NCBI GenBank assembly: GCA_035546295.1
Contig: DATKBT010000027.1
Location: forward strand, 54,732-118,731
DNA length: 64,000 nucleotides
Reading direction: 5' to 3'
DNA from: DATKBT01 sp035546295
Lineage (GTDB): Bacteria; Acidobacteriota; Thermoanaerobaculia; Multivoradales; Multivoraceae
Every line of letters begins with the position of its first letter. Within the stretch, counting starts at the first letter, position 1. The notes under the pieces were generated by a model. That model saw nothing but the letters and a program-made list of their open reading frames with translations, had not been told where the DNA came from and did not search any database. Positions 18,296 to 27,749 of the stretch are shown here, in pieces. Both the position numbers and the translations under genes were made by a program.

Positions 18296-19644
18296 GCTCG
18301 ATCCTGGCCATCGCCACCCTGTCGCTGGTCGCGTGGGCTGGCCTCGCGCCGCCCGCCACGATCGCGGCGTCCGGCTCGGCCGCGCCGACCGCACCGGTCA
18401 CGGCGCCGGGCCAGCTCGCCCAGTCCTCCGACCTCGAGGCGGTGAGCGGCCTGATCAAGGCCGGCGAGCTCGCCGCCGCCGAGCGCGAGCTGCGCAGGAT
18501 CCTGGCGGCGGAGGACGGCGCCGCTGCGCGCGACCTGCTCGGGCTCGTCCTGGTCCGCTCGGGCGAGGTCGCCGCGGCGGAGCGGGAGCTCCTGCGCGCC
18601 GTCGAGCTCTCGCCCGACTACTTCCCCGCCCGTCAGAACCTCGGCCGCCTCTACCTCCAGCAGCAGCGCGCCGCGGAAGCCACGAGGGAGCTGGAAGCAG
18701 CGGCCCGCCTGGGGCCGCTCGACCGCGAGCTGGCGATCCGGCTCGCGCAGCTCGAGATCGCGAGCGGCCAGACCGCGCCGGGCGAGAGCCGCCTGCGCGA
18801 GCTCGCCGACCAGCAGGGCTCGGTCCGGGCGAGGCTCGAGCTGGCGCGGTCGCTGGCGCGGCGCGGCCAGAACCAGGCCGCGCTCGAGGAGCTCGAACGG
18901 GCGCTCGAGCTCGCCCCGAGCTCGGAAGAGCTGCTCAGCGCAAGGGCCCGTGTCCTGCTCGCGCTGCGCTCCCCGGTGCCCGCGATCGAGACGCTCGAGG
19001 CGCTGACCCGGATCCACCCCACCGCCGCCGAGTACGCCTACCTGCTCGGCGTCGCGCAACTCCAGATCGCCGAGACCACGAGCGGCGTCGAGGCGCTCGA
19101 GCGCTCCCTCGAGCTCGAGCCGCGCCAGCCCCTCGCCCACATCGCGCTCGGCCTGGCCCTCAAGGAGCAGAAGAAGCTGCCCGAGGCCAAGGAGGCGCTG
19201 GTGGCGGGTCTGCAGCTCATGCCCGGCAACGTCGACGCCCTGGTCGCGCTCGCCGAGGCCGAGGAGGGGCTGGGGGAGCTCGAGGCCGCCGAGCGGCATG
19301 CCCAGCGCACCCTGGAGCTCGCCGAGGACGCCCCCGCGGCTCTCTACGTCCTGGGCAAGATCCGCATGACCCAGGGGCGTTACGAGGAGGCGCGGGACGC
19401 GCTGAGCCGGTCGGTCGAGCGGAACCCGATGCTGGCGCGCGCCCACTACCAGCTCAGCCTCGCCTACGCGCGGCTCGGCGACCGGACGAGCTCGCAGCGG
19501 CACCTCGAGCTCTACCGGCGAGCCCTCGAGCACGAGGAGGAGCGGCTCATCGAGCTGCGCTCTGCGTCCGGCTCTGCGTCCGGCTCTGCGTCCGGCTTGC
19601 CGGCCGACGCCCCCGATCGAGACGGTTCGGAGCGAAGCGGATGA
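18292..19644 (+). CDS. Second exported TPR-repeat protein, probable CTG start
   Basis: About 450 residues: a hydrophobic signal-like start (SSILAIATLSLVAWAGLAPPA), then about ten TPR units, then a short SGSA repeat tail. No ATG, GTG or TTG lies in frame upstream of the signal sequence without running far back into the previous gene. CTG at 18292 overlaps the preceding TGA (CTGA) and has GGAGAAGG eight bases upstream, so a CTG start with translational coupling is the simplest reading. Alternatives are CTG at 18304 or a later GTG near 18442 that would remove the signal. Its stop overlaps the next ATG (ATGA). Function is unknown beyond scaffold-like TPR. Confidence 0.75.
   Translation: MSSILAIATLSLVAWAGLAPPATIAASGSAAPTAPVTAPGQLAQSSDLEAVSGLIKAGELAAAERELRRILAAEDGAAARDLLGLVLVRSGEVAAAERELLRAVELSPDYFPARQNLGRLYLQQQRAAEATRELEAAARLGPLDRELAIRLAQLEIASGQTAPGESRLRELADQQGSVRARLELARSLARRGQNQAALEELERALELAPSSEELLSARARVLLALRSPVPAIETLEALTRIHPTAAEYAYLLGVAQLQIAETTSGVEALERSLELEPRQPLAHIALGLALKEQKKLPEAKEALVAGLQLMPGNVDALVALAEAEEGLGELEAAERHAQRTLELAEDAPAALYVLGKIRMTQGRYEEARDALSRSVERNPMLARAHYQLSLAYARLGDRTSSQRHLELYRRALEHEEERLIELRSASGSASGSASGLPADAPDRDGSERSG
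19561..19596 (+). repeat. 12-bp tandem repeat, three units
   Basis: TCTGCGTCCGGC occurs three times in a row, encoding SASG repeats at the C-terminus of the second TPR protein. Confidence 0.9.
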
Positions 19645-21377
19645 GAGCGGCCGGTCAGCTCTCGGCCGGTCACTCGATCGCGCCCTCGATCGCGGCCATC
19701 GTGCTCGCGTTGGCGATCGCGGGCGTCGTCGCGATCGGCGGCGCTGCCCCGGCGAACGCCGAGGAGGCGAGGAGCCCGGGCGCCGACGTGCCCTTCCGTG
19801 ACCTGGTGCGGGAGGCCGGGATCACCTTCCAGAGGCGCTCGGCTCCGGAGAAGAAGTACATCCTCGAGTCGATGAGCGGAGGCGTGGCGCTGCTCGACTT
19901 CAACAACGACGGCCTCCTCGACATCTACTTCCCGAACTCGCTGACGGTGGCGACCGCGGGCGATCCCGAGTCCGCTCCGAGCGCGCTCTACGAGAACCTC
20001 GGCGGCATGGAGTTCGTCGACGTCGCGCGAGAGGCGGGCGTCGCCTACCCCGGCTGGGGCATGGGCGCCTGCGTCGCCGACGTCGACGGCGACGGGTGGC
20101 AGGATCTCTACGTGACGACGGTCGGCCGGGATCGGCTCTACCGCAACCGGGGAGATGGGACGTTCGAGGACGCCACCGAGGCGTCGGGGATCGTCACCGA
20201 CGGCTGGTCGACCGGCTGCGGCTTCGCCGACTACGACCGCGACGGCGATCTCGACCTGTTCGTCAGCCGCTACGTGAAGGTCGCCCTCGACGACCTCCCC
20301 GAGTTCGGCAAGGGCAAGTTCTGCCTGTACCGCGGCGTCGAGGTGCAGTGCGGACCGCGAGGGCTGCCGGGGTCGGGGGACTACCTCTTCCGCAACGACG
20401 GCGCCGGCCGGTTCGAGGAGGTCGGCGAGGAGGCGGGGGTGTCCGACCCCGACGAGTACTTCGGCCTGGGGATCGCGTGGATCGACGACGACCGCGACGG
20501 CTGGCCGGACCTGTTCGTCGCCAACGACGCGGGGCCCAACCACTTCTACCGCAACCAGAAGGACGGCACCTTCCAGGAGGAGGGATTCCCGCTCGGCGTG
20601 GCGGTCAGCGAGAACGGCGCCGAGCAGGGCTGCATGGGGGTGGCGATCGGCGACTACCTGAACGAGGGCCGCCTCAGCCTGTTCGTCACCAACTTCTCGG
20701 AGGAGTACAACGTCTTCTATCGCCACCAGGGCGACCATTTCGTCGACGCCTCGTTTCGCTCGGCCACTGCGCCGCCGAGCCTCCCCTACGTCGGCTGGGG
20801 GACCGCTTTCCTCGACTACGACAACGACGGCTGGCTCGATCTCGTGGTCGCCAACGGCCACGTCTATCCGCAGATGGCGGCGGCCAAGCTGGGGGCGTCG
20901 GCCGGCTACGAGCAACGCAAGCTGTTCTACCGCAACCGCCGGGACGGCACGTTCGAGGAGATCGGCGAGACCCTGGGCCCGGCATTCACCGAGCTGCGCG
21001 TCAGCCGCGGTCTCGCGCTCGGCGACCTCGACAACGACGGCCGTCTCGACCTGGTGATCACCGACCTCGACGGGCCGCCCCAGATCCTCCACAACGAGGT
21101 GGCGGCGCCAGGCAACTGGCTGCTGGTGAAGCTCCAGGGCAAGGGCAAGCTGACCGACGCGATCGGCGCGATCATCACGATGAGAGCCGGTGAGCAGACG
21201 ATGAGCCGGATGGTCAACAGCGGCACCTCTTACCTGTCCCAAGGGGACATGCGCCAGCACTTCGGCCTGGGCGCGGCGGCCAGAGCCGACTCGATCGAGG
21301 TCCGCTGGCCGGACGGCACGACCAGCCAGAGAGAGAACGTCGAGGCCAACCGCATCCTCGTGATCGAGCAGGAGTAG
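19641..21377 (+). CDS. CRTAC1-family FG-GAP/VCBS protein with ASPIC/UnbV domain
   Basis: A 578-residue exported protein starting at the ATG that overlaps the previous stop. After a signal peptide (IVLALAIAGVVAIGGAAPANA) come at least six calcium-loop repeats of the integrin-like propeller type: DFNNDGLLDIY, DVDGDGWQDLY, DYDRDGDLDLF, DDDRDGWPDLF, DYDNDGWLDLV and DLDNDGRLDLV. The C-terminus (SGTSYLSQGDMRQHFGLG, then IEVRWPDGT) is the ASPIC/UnbV domain found with such repeats. The family is secreted or surface-located, often next to TPR proteins; its molecular role is not established. Operon position between TPR and VWA genes supports a shared extracytoplasmic function. Confidence 0.92.
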   Translation: MRAAGQLSAGHSIAPSIAAIVLALAIAGVVAIGGAAPANAEEARSPGADVPFRDLVREAGITFQRRSAPEKKYILESMSGGVALLDFNNDGLLDIYFPNSLTVATAGDPESAPSALYENLGGMEFVDVAREAGVAYPGWGMGACVADVDGDGWQDLYVTTVGRDRLYRNRGDGTFEDATEASGIVTDGWSTGCGFADYDRDGDLDLFVSRYVKVALDDLPEFGKGKFCLYRGVEVQCGPRGLPGSGDYLFRNDGAGRFEEVGEEAGVSDPDEYFGLGIAWIDDDRDGWPDLFVANDAGPNHFYRNQKDGTFQEEGFPLGVAVSENGAEQGCMGVAIGDYLNEGRLSLFVTNFSEEYNVFYRHQGDHFVDASFRSATAPPSLPYVGWGTAFLDYDNDGWLDLVVANGHVYPQMAAAKLGASAGYEQRKLFYRNRRDGTFEEIGETLGPAFTELRVSRGLALGDLDNDGRLDLVITDLDGPPQILHNEVAAPGNWLLVKLQGKGKLTDAIGAIITMRAGEQTMSRMVNSGTSYLSQGDMRQHFGLGAAARADSIEVRWPDGTTSQRENVEANRILVIEQE

Positions 21378-21391
21378 AGGGCGAGATCATC

Positions 21392-23167
21392 GTGCAGCTC
21401 GAGCACCGTTCCGACCGACGCGACCCGCGTGCCGCCACGGCCGGCTTCGCGGCCCTCCTGGGGCTCCTGGCGCTGCGCGCTGCCGCGCAGGACGAAGCGG
21501 CTCCGGTCCAGGGAGAGTTCTTCGACCGCATCGGAGTCGAGATCGTCAACGTCGAGGTCTACGTCACCGACGCACAGGGCGAGCCCGTGCCGGGGCTGAC
21601 CCTCGAAGACTTCGTCGCCACCGAGGACGGCAAGCCGGTGGAGCTGGTCAACTTCTACAGCACGTTCGACGATCCGTCCGAGGAGTCGGCCGATCGCCAG
21701 GCGCCCGGTCCAAGCAGCGAGCCCGCCGCTCTCGGCCGCTCGGCGGCAGAGTCCTCTGCCGGAAGCGAGGCGCCCTTACCGTGGCGCTCCGAGCAGGTCG
21801 CGGTCCCCGAGTCGCAGCGGCTGCATCTCGTGGTCTACGTCGACAACTCCAACATCCACCCGCTCAACCGCAACCGGGTCTTCGGCCGGCTGCGAACCTT
21901 CCTGCGCGATACGCTGCGCGCCGGCGACGAGGTGATGGTCGCGAGCTACGACCGCTCGCTCCACGTTCGCCAGCCGTTCACGACGAACCCACGTCTTGCC
22001 AACGAGACGCTGATCGAGCTCGAGGGGCTCTCGGGCTACGCGGTCGAGCGAGAGTCGGAGCGCCGCGACGCGCTCCAGGAGATCTACGAGACCCGGACGC
22101 TGCACACCGCGCAGTTCCGGGCCAAGCAGTTCGCCGAGAACCAGCTCCACGAGGTGGGCAACGCGCTCGACGGTCTGCGCGAGATGATCGACTCACTGGG
22201 CGGCCTGCCGGGGCGCAAGATGCTGCTCCACCTCTCCGACGGCATCCCGATGGTGCCGGGCCAGGACCTCTACCAGGCGATCCAGCAGCGCTTCGCCGAC
22301 CAGTCGGCGCTCTCGGAGGCCTTCACTCGCGACATGTCGCGCGAGTACATGCAGCTCATCGCCCACGCCAACTCGAACCGCGTCAGCTTCTACACCATCG
22401 ATGCCGGCGGGCTGCGTGTCCGCTCAGGGATGGGGGCCGAGAACGCGACCATCAACAACCAGATCCCGGTCAGCGTGGCGGTCGACGGGGTGCGCGCGCG
22501 CAACCTCCAGGACACTCTGAGATTGATGGCGGACCGGACCGGCGGGCAGTCGATCCTCAACACCAACGACGTCAGCGCAGGCCTCGAGCGGATGGCCCGC
22601 GACGTCGGCAACTACTACTCGATCGGCTATCGCGCGCCGACCACCGATCGCGGCCGCTACCACCGGATCGAGGTCCGCCTCGCGAATCCGCAGAAGGGCT
22701 GGGAGCTCCGTCATCGCGAGGGCTACCGCGACAAGTCGGTCGAAGCCAAGGTCGCCGATGGCGCCAGGGCCTTCCTGATCCACGGCTACCAGACGAATCC
22801 GCTCGCCGTGACCCTCGACGTCGGGAACCAGAGCGAGACCGCCGAGGGGCTGGTCGCGGTTCCGATCGAGGTGCGCATCCCGCTCGACAAGCTCGTGCTG
22901 CTGCCGCGCGGCGAGATCTACGAGGCGCGCCTGCGCATCTACTTCGGCGCCACCGACGAGGAGGGACGCGAAGCTCCGATGCAGGAGCTCCCCTTCGACC
23001 TGCGCATCCCGGCCTCGGCGATCGAGATGGCGAAGCGCGACCAAGTCTCCCGCGTGATCGACGCCACGATGCGCCCCGGTCCCCACAAGCTGGTGGTCGC
23101 GGTGCGCGACGAGATCGGCGCCGAGACGTCGGTCGTCGGGCGGCACCTGATGGTCGGCGCGCGCTGA
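21392..23167 (+). CDS. VWFA-related Acidobacterial-domain protein (paralogue A)
   Basis: A 591-residue exported protein starting at GTG 21392 after AGAGGGCGAG. A signal-like segment (ALLGLLALRAAAQ) is followed by the conserved opening VEIVNVEVYVTD...PVPGLTLEDF, a VWA fold beginning LHLVVYVDNSNIHPL, and a tail with GYRDKS and a roughly 130-residue C-terminal domain (NPLAVTLDVG to VPIEVRIPLDKLVLLPRG). The metal site reads DNSN rather than DxSxS. The same three-part layout recurs at 31382 and 36913. Last gene of the TPR-TPR-CRTAC1-VWA run, with a 14-base gap after the CRTAC1 gene. The biochemical function of this family is unknown to me. Confidence 0.88.
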   Translation: MQLEHRSDRRDPRAATAGFAALLGLLALRAAAQDEAAPVQGEFFDRIGVEIVNVEVYVTDAQGEPVPGLTLEDFVATEDGKPVELVNFYSTFDDPSEESADRQAPGPSSEPAALGRSAAESSAGSEAPLPWRSEQVAVPESQRLHLVVYVDNSNIHPLNRNRVFGRLRTFLRDTLRAGDEVMVASYDRSLHVRQPFTTNPRLANETLIELEGLSGYAVERESERRDALQEIYETRTLHTAQFRAKQFAENQLHEVGNALDGLREMIDSLGGLPGRKMLLHLSDGIPMVPGQDLYQAIQQRFADQSALSEAFTRDMSREYMQLIAHANSNRVSFYTIDAGGLRVRSGMGAENATINNQIPVSVAVDGVRARNLQDTLRLMADRTGGQSILNTNDVSAGLERMARDVGNYYSIGYRAPTTDRGRYHRIEVRLANPQKGWELRHREGYRDKSVEAKVADGARAFLIHGYQTNPLAVTLDVGNQSETAEGLVAVPIEVRIPLDKLVLLPRGEIYEARLRIYFGATDEEGREAPMQELPFDLRIPASAIEMAKRDQVSRVIDATMRPGPHKLVVAVRDEIGAETSVVGRHLMVGAR

Positions 23168-23344
23168 GGCGCGCTGACGGACGGCGCCGTCGAGAACGCC
23201 GAGCTCGAGCGAGCCGCGCTCGGTCGACGGCCGGCGCGGCGGTGTCGACGATCGAGCCGGTGCCTGCGAGCCACGATCAGCGGGCTCCGTGAGCCGGCCG
23301 ATACCACGGCCGCATGTCGAGTTGGCGAGACGTCCTTACCTCGA

Positions 23345-23845
23345 TCACGCCCCGCGGGGGGCTCGCCGCGACTCCGCTCGGGCCGCCCCTTCTGCCGAAC
23401 GCGCATCCCGGCTCGCGCGAACCCTCCACCAGCCGTCGAGCGACCAGCGGCCGGCGCCCGTGAGCACCAGCGTCGAGAAGGCGAGCAGGTAGGCGAGCGC
23501 CAGCTCGCGCTCGCCGAGCGGATCGCCGGCGTGGTGCACGAAGAAGGCGACCGCCATGGTGAATGCCGCCAGCCCGGCGGCGGGGCGGGTCAGCAGACCG
23601 AGCGCGACCGCCAACCCCGCGAGCTCGCCCAGCGCGGCGAGACCGAGGCTCGGCCGCGCGCCCAGGCCCAGCGGATCGGGAAAGCCGGTCGAGCCGGCGA
23701 GATAGGAGCTTGCCTTGCCCCAGCCGTGCTGGAGCGCCAGGGTCAAACCGAAGCCGAGGCGCAGGATCAGCAGGCCGGCATCGCGCGCGCGGCGTTCGAG
23801 CCGCTCACGACGTTCGGTCTCCCGACGCCGGGTCGCTCCCGTCAT
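23345..23845 (-). CDS. DoxX-family small membrane protein
   Basis: A 166-residue protein with about four hydrophobic helices (LLILRLGFGLTLALQHGWGK, LAALGELAGLAVALGLLT, AGLAAFTMAVAFFVHH, ALAYLLAFSTLVLTGAG). The pattern, including LQHGWGK and the GE in the second helix, is that of DoxX, a quinol- or redox-associated membrane family. The ATG at 23845 overlaps the stop of the broken MBL-like gene by four bases. It appears intact although its upstream neighbours are decayed. Substrate and partner cannot be assigned. Confidence 0.85.
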   Translation of the reverse strand: MTGATRRRETERRERLERRARDAGLLILRLGFGLTLALQHGWGKASSYLAGSTGFPDPLGLGARPSLGLAALGELAGLAVALGLLTRPAAGLAAFTMAVAFFVHHAGDPLGERELALAYLLAFSTLVLTGAGRWSLDGWWRVRASRDARSAEGAARAESRRAPRGA

Positions 23846-24789
23846 CGCTCTTCGTCCGGCGGCTCGGCGCCTGGCGAGAGCAGCGCCTCGACGTGCTCGG
23901 CACGTCCGATCGCCGACATGTGGGGCGCCAGGATCTCGGCGGGGCGCAGCCCCGAGCTGCGCAGCCAGCTCCCGAACGCCTCGGCCAGGTGTCGCTCCGA
24001 GGGAGGCGCAGCGCTGCCGTCGCGACCCGGCCGCACGAGATCGGCCACCCAAAGGAGACGCTCCCGCGGAAGGTGGACGGCCAGCAGCCCGACGGCGTGC
24101 GGGTTGGCCGCGACCTCGATCAGCTCGACGTCCCGCTCGGGGCCGTCGATCACGGCGCGCTCCGCGACCTCGAGCACCAGGAGCTGGGAGGGGTCCGCGA
24201 GCTCGCGCTCGGCGACCGGGCGCAGCAGCGCCAGGGTCGGCGCGCTCGCGATCACGGTCGCGCCGGCCTCGACGAAGGGCAGGAAGCCGCCGGCGTGGTC
24301 GGGGAGCCCAGGATCGTGGCGCCGCCCTCCAGCGCGTCCTCGAGGACGAGCCGCGGCAGCCGCCGCTCGAGCCGCGTCCGGGTCTCGCCGAACGACGCGG
24401 CGCGACTCCAGGCCGCGATGCCGTCGAGCCGGTGGACGAAGCGGAGCTGGTCGTCGCCCAGGTAGACGAAGCGCAGCGTCTCCTCACTGCCGTCCGGCCG
24501 GATCGCGTGAAAGTCCCACCCCAGACGATCGTTCTCGGCGTCGATCACGAAGGTCTCGCGGTAGGGCTTGCGCCCCCCTCCGGGCTCCGGGTGCAGGCCC
24601 TGGTAGCGAGCTGCCAGGTCCTGGCGCCCTTCGCCCACCAGCACCAGGTCGGAGACCGGCGCGAGCGCGGCCAGGGCGGCCGCGAGGAGAGCGCGCGCTC
24701 GCACGAGCTCGTCCGCATCCTGCTCGACGCCGGCGGCTCCGGTGGCGCTCGTCGGCGGTGTCGCGGCAGGCTGATCCGGCGGCTCGGAG
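23842..24789 (-). pseudogene. Frameshifted metallo-beta-lactamase-fold-like gene
   Basis: The N-terminal portion (SDLVLVGEGRQDLAARYQG, then FRFVHRLDGIAAWS-type sequence) resembles the lipoprotein-like domain preceding some MBL-fold hydrolases. The frame then shifts near 24290-24300, within a run of Cs, from ILGSPTTPA to DHAGGFLPFVEAGATVIA, which resembles the post-metal-site helix of MBL hydrolases; the rest (LLAVHLPRERLLWVADL, then a C-terminal helix pair) follows in the second frame and stops at 23842. The HxHxDH motif is reduced to GSPDH, and the middle of the fold seems shortened. The first frame is continuous with the upstream propeller, so the two are either fused or an intervening start was lost. 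Probably inactive; a sequencing indel could explain the shift but not the missing histidines. Confidence 0.65.
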
Positions 24790-25950
24790 ATCGCGGAGAG
24801 GCTCGAGACCGTGCGCAGGAACATCGAGCCGGCGGCGATGGCTGGGGTCGCCAGGATCGGCTCGCCCATCTCGACGGTCGCCAGCACCTCGGGCTCGCGC
24901 TCGGCGCTCAGGACCGTGATCGAGCCGTTCTCGCCGGCCAGGTAGACGCGCCCGTCGCTCGCCACCGGCGAGGCGCTGTAGGTGTCGTCGAGACGCAGGC
25001 GCGACCGGCGCACGCCGCTCTCGAGGTCGTAGACGGCGAGCACACCCGTGTTGCGCACCGAGAACAACAGCCCGCGGTAGGCGAGCGGCGTCGACGTGCA
25101 GGCCCCCCCCCGACCGGTCGCCCACAGCAGCGCCCCGCTCGGCGCTTCCTCCAGCGGCACGGTGAGATCGCCCGTCGACCCCGGACGCAGCGCGAACAGC
25201 GGCCGGCCGCGGTAACCTCCCGAGAGGACGATCCGGCCCTCGGCGACCACCGGTGTCGGCGTCTTGACCTCGGCGAAGTCGGCGAAGCGCCAGCGCTCCT
25301 GGCCGGTCTCGAGATCGATGCCGCGCACGGTGCGCCCGCCGACCACGATCAGCTCGTCGCGGCGCGCCCCCCCGTCGTCGACGGTGTGGATCGTGGGCGT
25401 CGCCCACACCGGCATCTCGTCGCGTTCGACCCGCCAGAGCTGCGAGCCGTCGCCGAGACGATAGGCGGCGAGGAAGGAGCCCGCGTGGCGATCGACCTGC
25501 ATGATCACGCGGTCGCGCCAGATCACGGGGGAGCTGGCGGCGCCCCAGTGAGAGCTCGGGTCCTCGAACAGTCCCGGGTCATTGACCCCGAGCTCGACGC
25601 GCCAGCGCAGCGCACCGGTCGCCGCGTCGAGCGCGAACAGCCCCTCCGATCCGAGCGCGGCGACGACCACCTCGCCGTCGGTCGCAGGGGTCGCGTTGGC
25701 CTGGCTCGCCTTGACGTGGTGAGGGACGCGAGGCACGCCGCGCGCGACCTCGGTCGTTCACACCTGCTCGTCGGTGGCGGCGTCGAAGGCGAGCACCAGC
25801 CAGCGATGGACCTGGTCGATGTCGGCCATGTCGATGCCGCCGGTGTCGCCGAGCAGCGGCTCGGGACGCTGCTCCGCCCGCTCGGGAACCGCGGTCGTCA
25901 CGAACACCCGCCCGTCCCAGACCACCGCTCCGTCGCCCACCGGCTCGAGC
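24790..25950 (-). pseudogene. 5'-truncated PQQ-type beta-propeller with internal stop
   Basis: Repeated blades (GEVVVAALGSEGLFALDAATG, GGRTVRGIDLETGQERWRF, GRVYLAGENGSITVLSAE) identify a PQQ/BamB-like seven- or eight-blade propeller of an exported protein. It is broken three ways. The 5' end stops abruptly near 25950, where the homology begins mid-protein (GDGAVVWDGRVFVTTAV) and no start or signal peptide exists. An in-frame TGA at 25758-25760 interrupts DEQV*TTEVARGVPRV, where a Trp codon would be expected. The 3' end runs into the MBL-like gene without a stop. Its truncated 5' edge abuts the truncated 5' edge of the ADOP permease on the other strand. Confidence 0.75.
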
Positions 25951-27659
25951 TGTCGCACCCCGAATCGCACCGGGGCTGGTCGGCGGACGTGGTCGATCTG
26001 CGCAGCCAGCTCATCGGCGATCTCGACGGGCGTCTGCGACCGACCGTGCGCGTGCTCCTGCTGACGGTCGGCGCTCTGCTCCTGCTCGCCTGCGCCGACG
26101 CCATCTACCTGCTGGCGGCGCGCTCGGCCAGGCGCCGCCGGGAGCTCGCCGTGCGCCAGGCGCTGGGCGCCGATCGCTGGCGCCTGCTCCGGCAGATCGG
26201 GCTCGAGACGCTCCTGCCGGTGGGCGCCGCCACAGCGCTGGGAATCGGGATCGCCCACCTGGCGATCGAGCATCTCGCCGACTGGTCGATGCTGCGCGGG
26301 CTGACCCTCGACACCTCGATCGGCTCCGCCCGCGAGCTGGGCATCGACGCTGGCAGCGCCTCGGCGGTCGCGCTGCTCGCCCTCGCGCTCGGCATCGGCC
26401 TCACCCTGCTCACCGCCCGACCACCACGCGCGCTGCGGCCCGCCTCCCGATCGGCGCCGGCGGTCTCGCGACGGGGCGCGAGCCGGCTGATCCTGGTCGA
26501 GGTCTCGCTCGGCGTCCTGCTGCTGGTCGTCGCCGGTTGGCTCTTCTCGTCGCTCGCGCGACTCGCCACGCTCGAGCTGGGCTTCGACCCGCGCGGGGTG
26601 ACGGTGGCCCGGATCGCTCTTCCTGGCGCCGGCGACTCGAACGCGCGGGAGCGTACGCGCAGGATCGAGGAGCTCGTCGAGCGGATCCGGGCGCTGCCCG
26701 GGATCACTTCGGCCGGCGCGACCACCCACGCCCCTCTCGATGCGCTGTCGAGCGATGCTCGAGTCTGGGCGCGGGCGCCGACCGTGCCTCAGGACCCCGA
26801 GGACCTGCTGTTCGTCGCCGATCGCGCCGTGACCCCGGGATACCTCGAGACGCTGCGCGTGCGGCTGGTCGAGGGACGCCTGCTCGACGCGCGCGATCAC
26901 GCCGAGGCGGAGCCGGTCGCCGTGATCTCGCGAGACCTCGCCGAGCGGCTGTGGCCCAACCGCTCCGCCCTCGGTCGCCGGCTCCGGCGCGGCGGGCCTG
27001 ACTCCGAGGCGCCCTGGCGCACCGTGGTCGGCGTGGTCGAGCCGGTCAAGGAGGACCGCGGCGCCTTCCGTCGCGATCGGCCGGCCTGGTACGTGCCGTA
27101 CGCGCAGCATGCGCCGGATCGTCCCGTGGCTCTCGCCCTGCGCGCACCGGGTGCCACGGCGCGCCGGCTCGCCGCGCTGCGCGCCGCGGTCGCCGAGCTC
27201 GAGCCCGAGCTGCCGGTCTACGGCGCCGGAGCGCTCGACGATCAGGTCGGCGAGCTGTTCGCGGGCGAGCGCATCGCGGGCCTGCTGGTCGGCCTGTTCG
27301 CGCTCACCGCGTTGATCCTCCAGGCCGGCGGCACCTTCGCGCTGGTCTGGCACACGGCGATGCTCCGGCGGCGCGAGCTGGGCGTTCGCCTGGCGCTCGG
27401 CGCCACCTCCCGCCGGCTCCTCGTGGAAGCCTGCTGGTGGCCGCTGCGCGCCACCCTCGCCGGCCTCGTCGCGGGCTCACTCGCCGCACTCGCGGTCGGT
27501 CGCAGCCTCGAGGCACTGCTCGCCGAGGTGCGCCTGCTCGACGCCCGCGTGCTCGCGATCGTGACGCTGCTGACCGCCGGCGTCGGGCTGGCGGCGGCGT
27601 GGATTCCGGCGCGCGCCGCCCAGCGAGACGATCCGGTGTCGAGCCTGCGAGCGGAGTGA
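25950..27659 (+). pseudogene. ADOP-type ABC permease, N-terminus missing
   Basis: This matches the second part of an Acidobacterial duplicated orphan permease. Homology starts mid-protein at HPESHRGWSADVVDLRSQL, the end of the first MacB periplasmic domain. Then come an FtsX-like segment (VLLLTVGALLLLACADAIYLL; RRRRELAVRQALGA), a second MacB-like periplasmic domain (LARLATLELGFDPRGV; PGYLETLRVRLVEGR) and a final FtsX domain (MLRRRELGVRLALGATSRRL). Roughly the first 300-400 residues are absent. A GTG at 26046 could start a shorter protein, but without the first MacB domain function is doubtful. ADOPs are full-length at about 800 residues and have no adjacent ATPase; none is seen here. Confidence 0.8.
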
Positions 27660-27749
27660 GACCGCCGCCGCCCGGCGCAGCCGTCCCAGCGATGGCGGCC
27701 GATCGCCGGCCTCATCGCCGCATCATCCGGCGAACGACCGCCACCGCCT

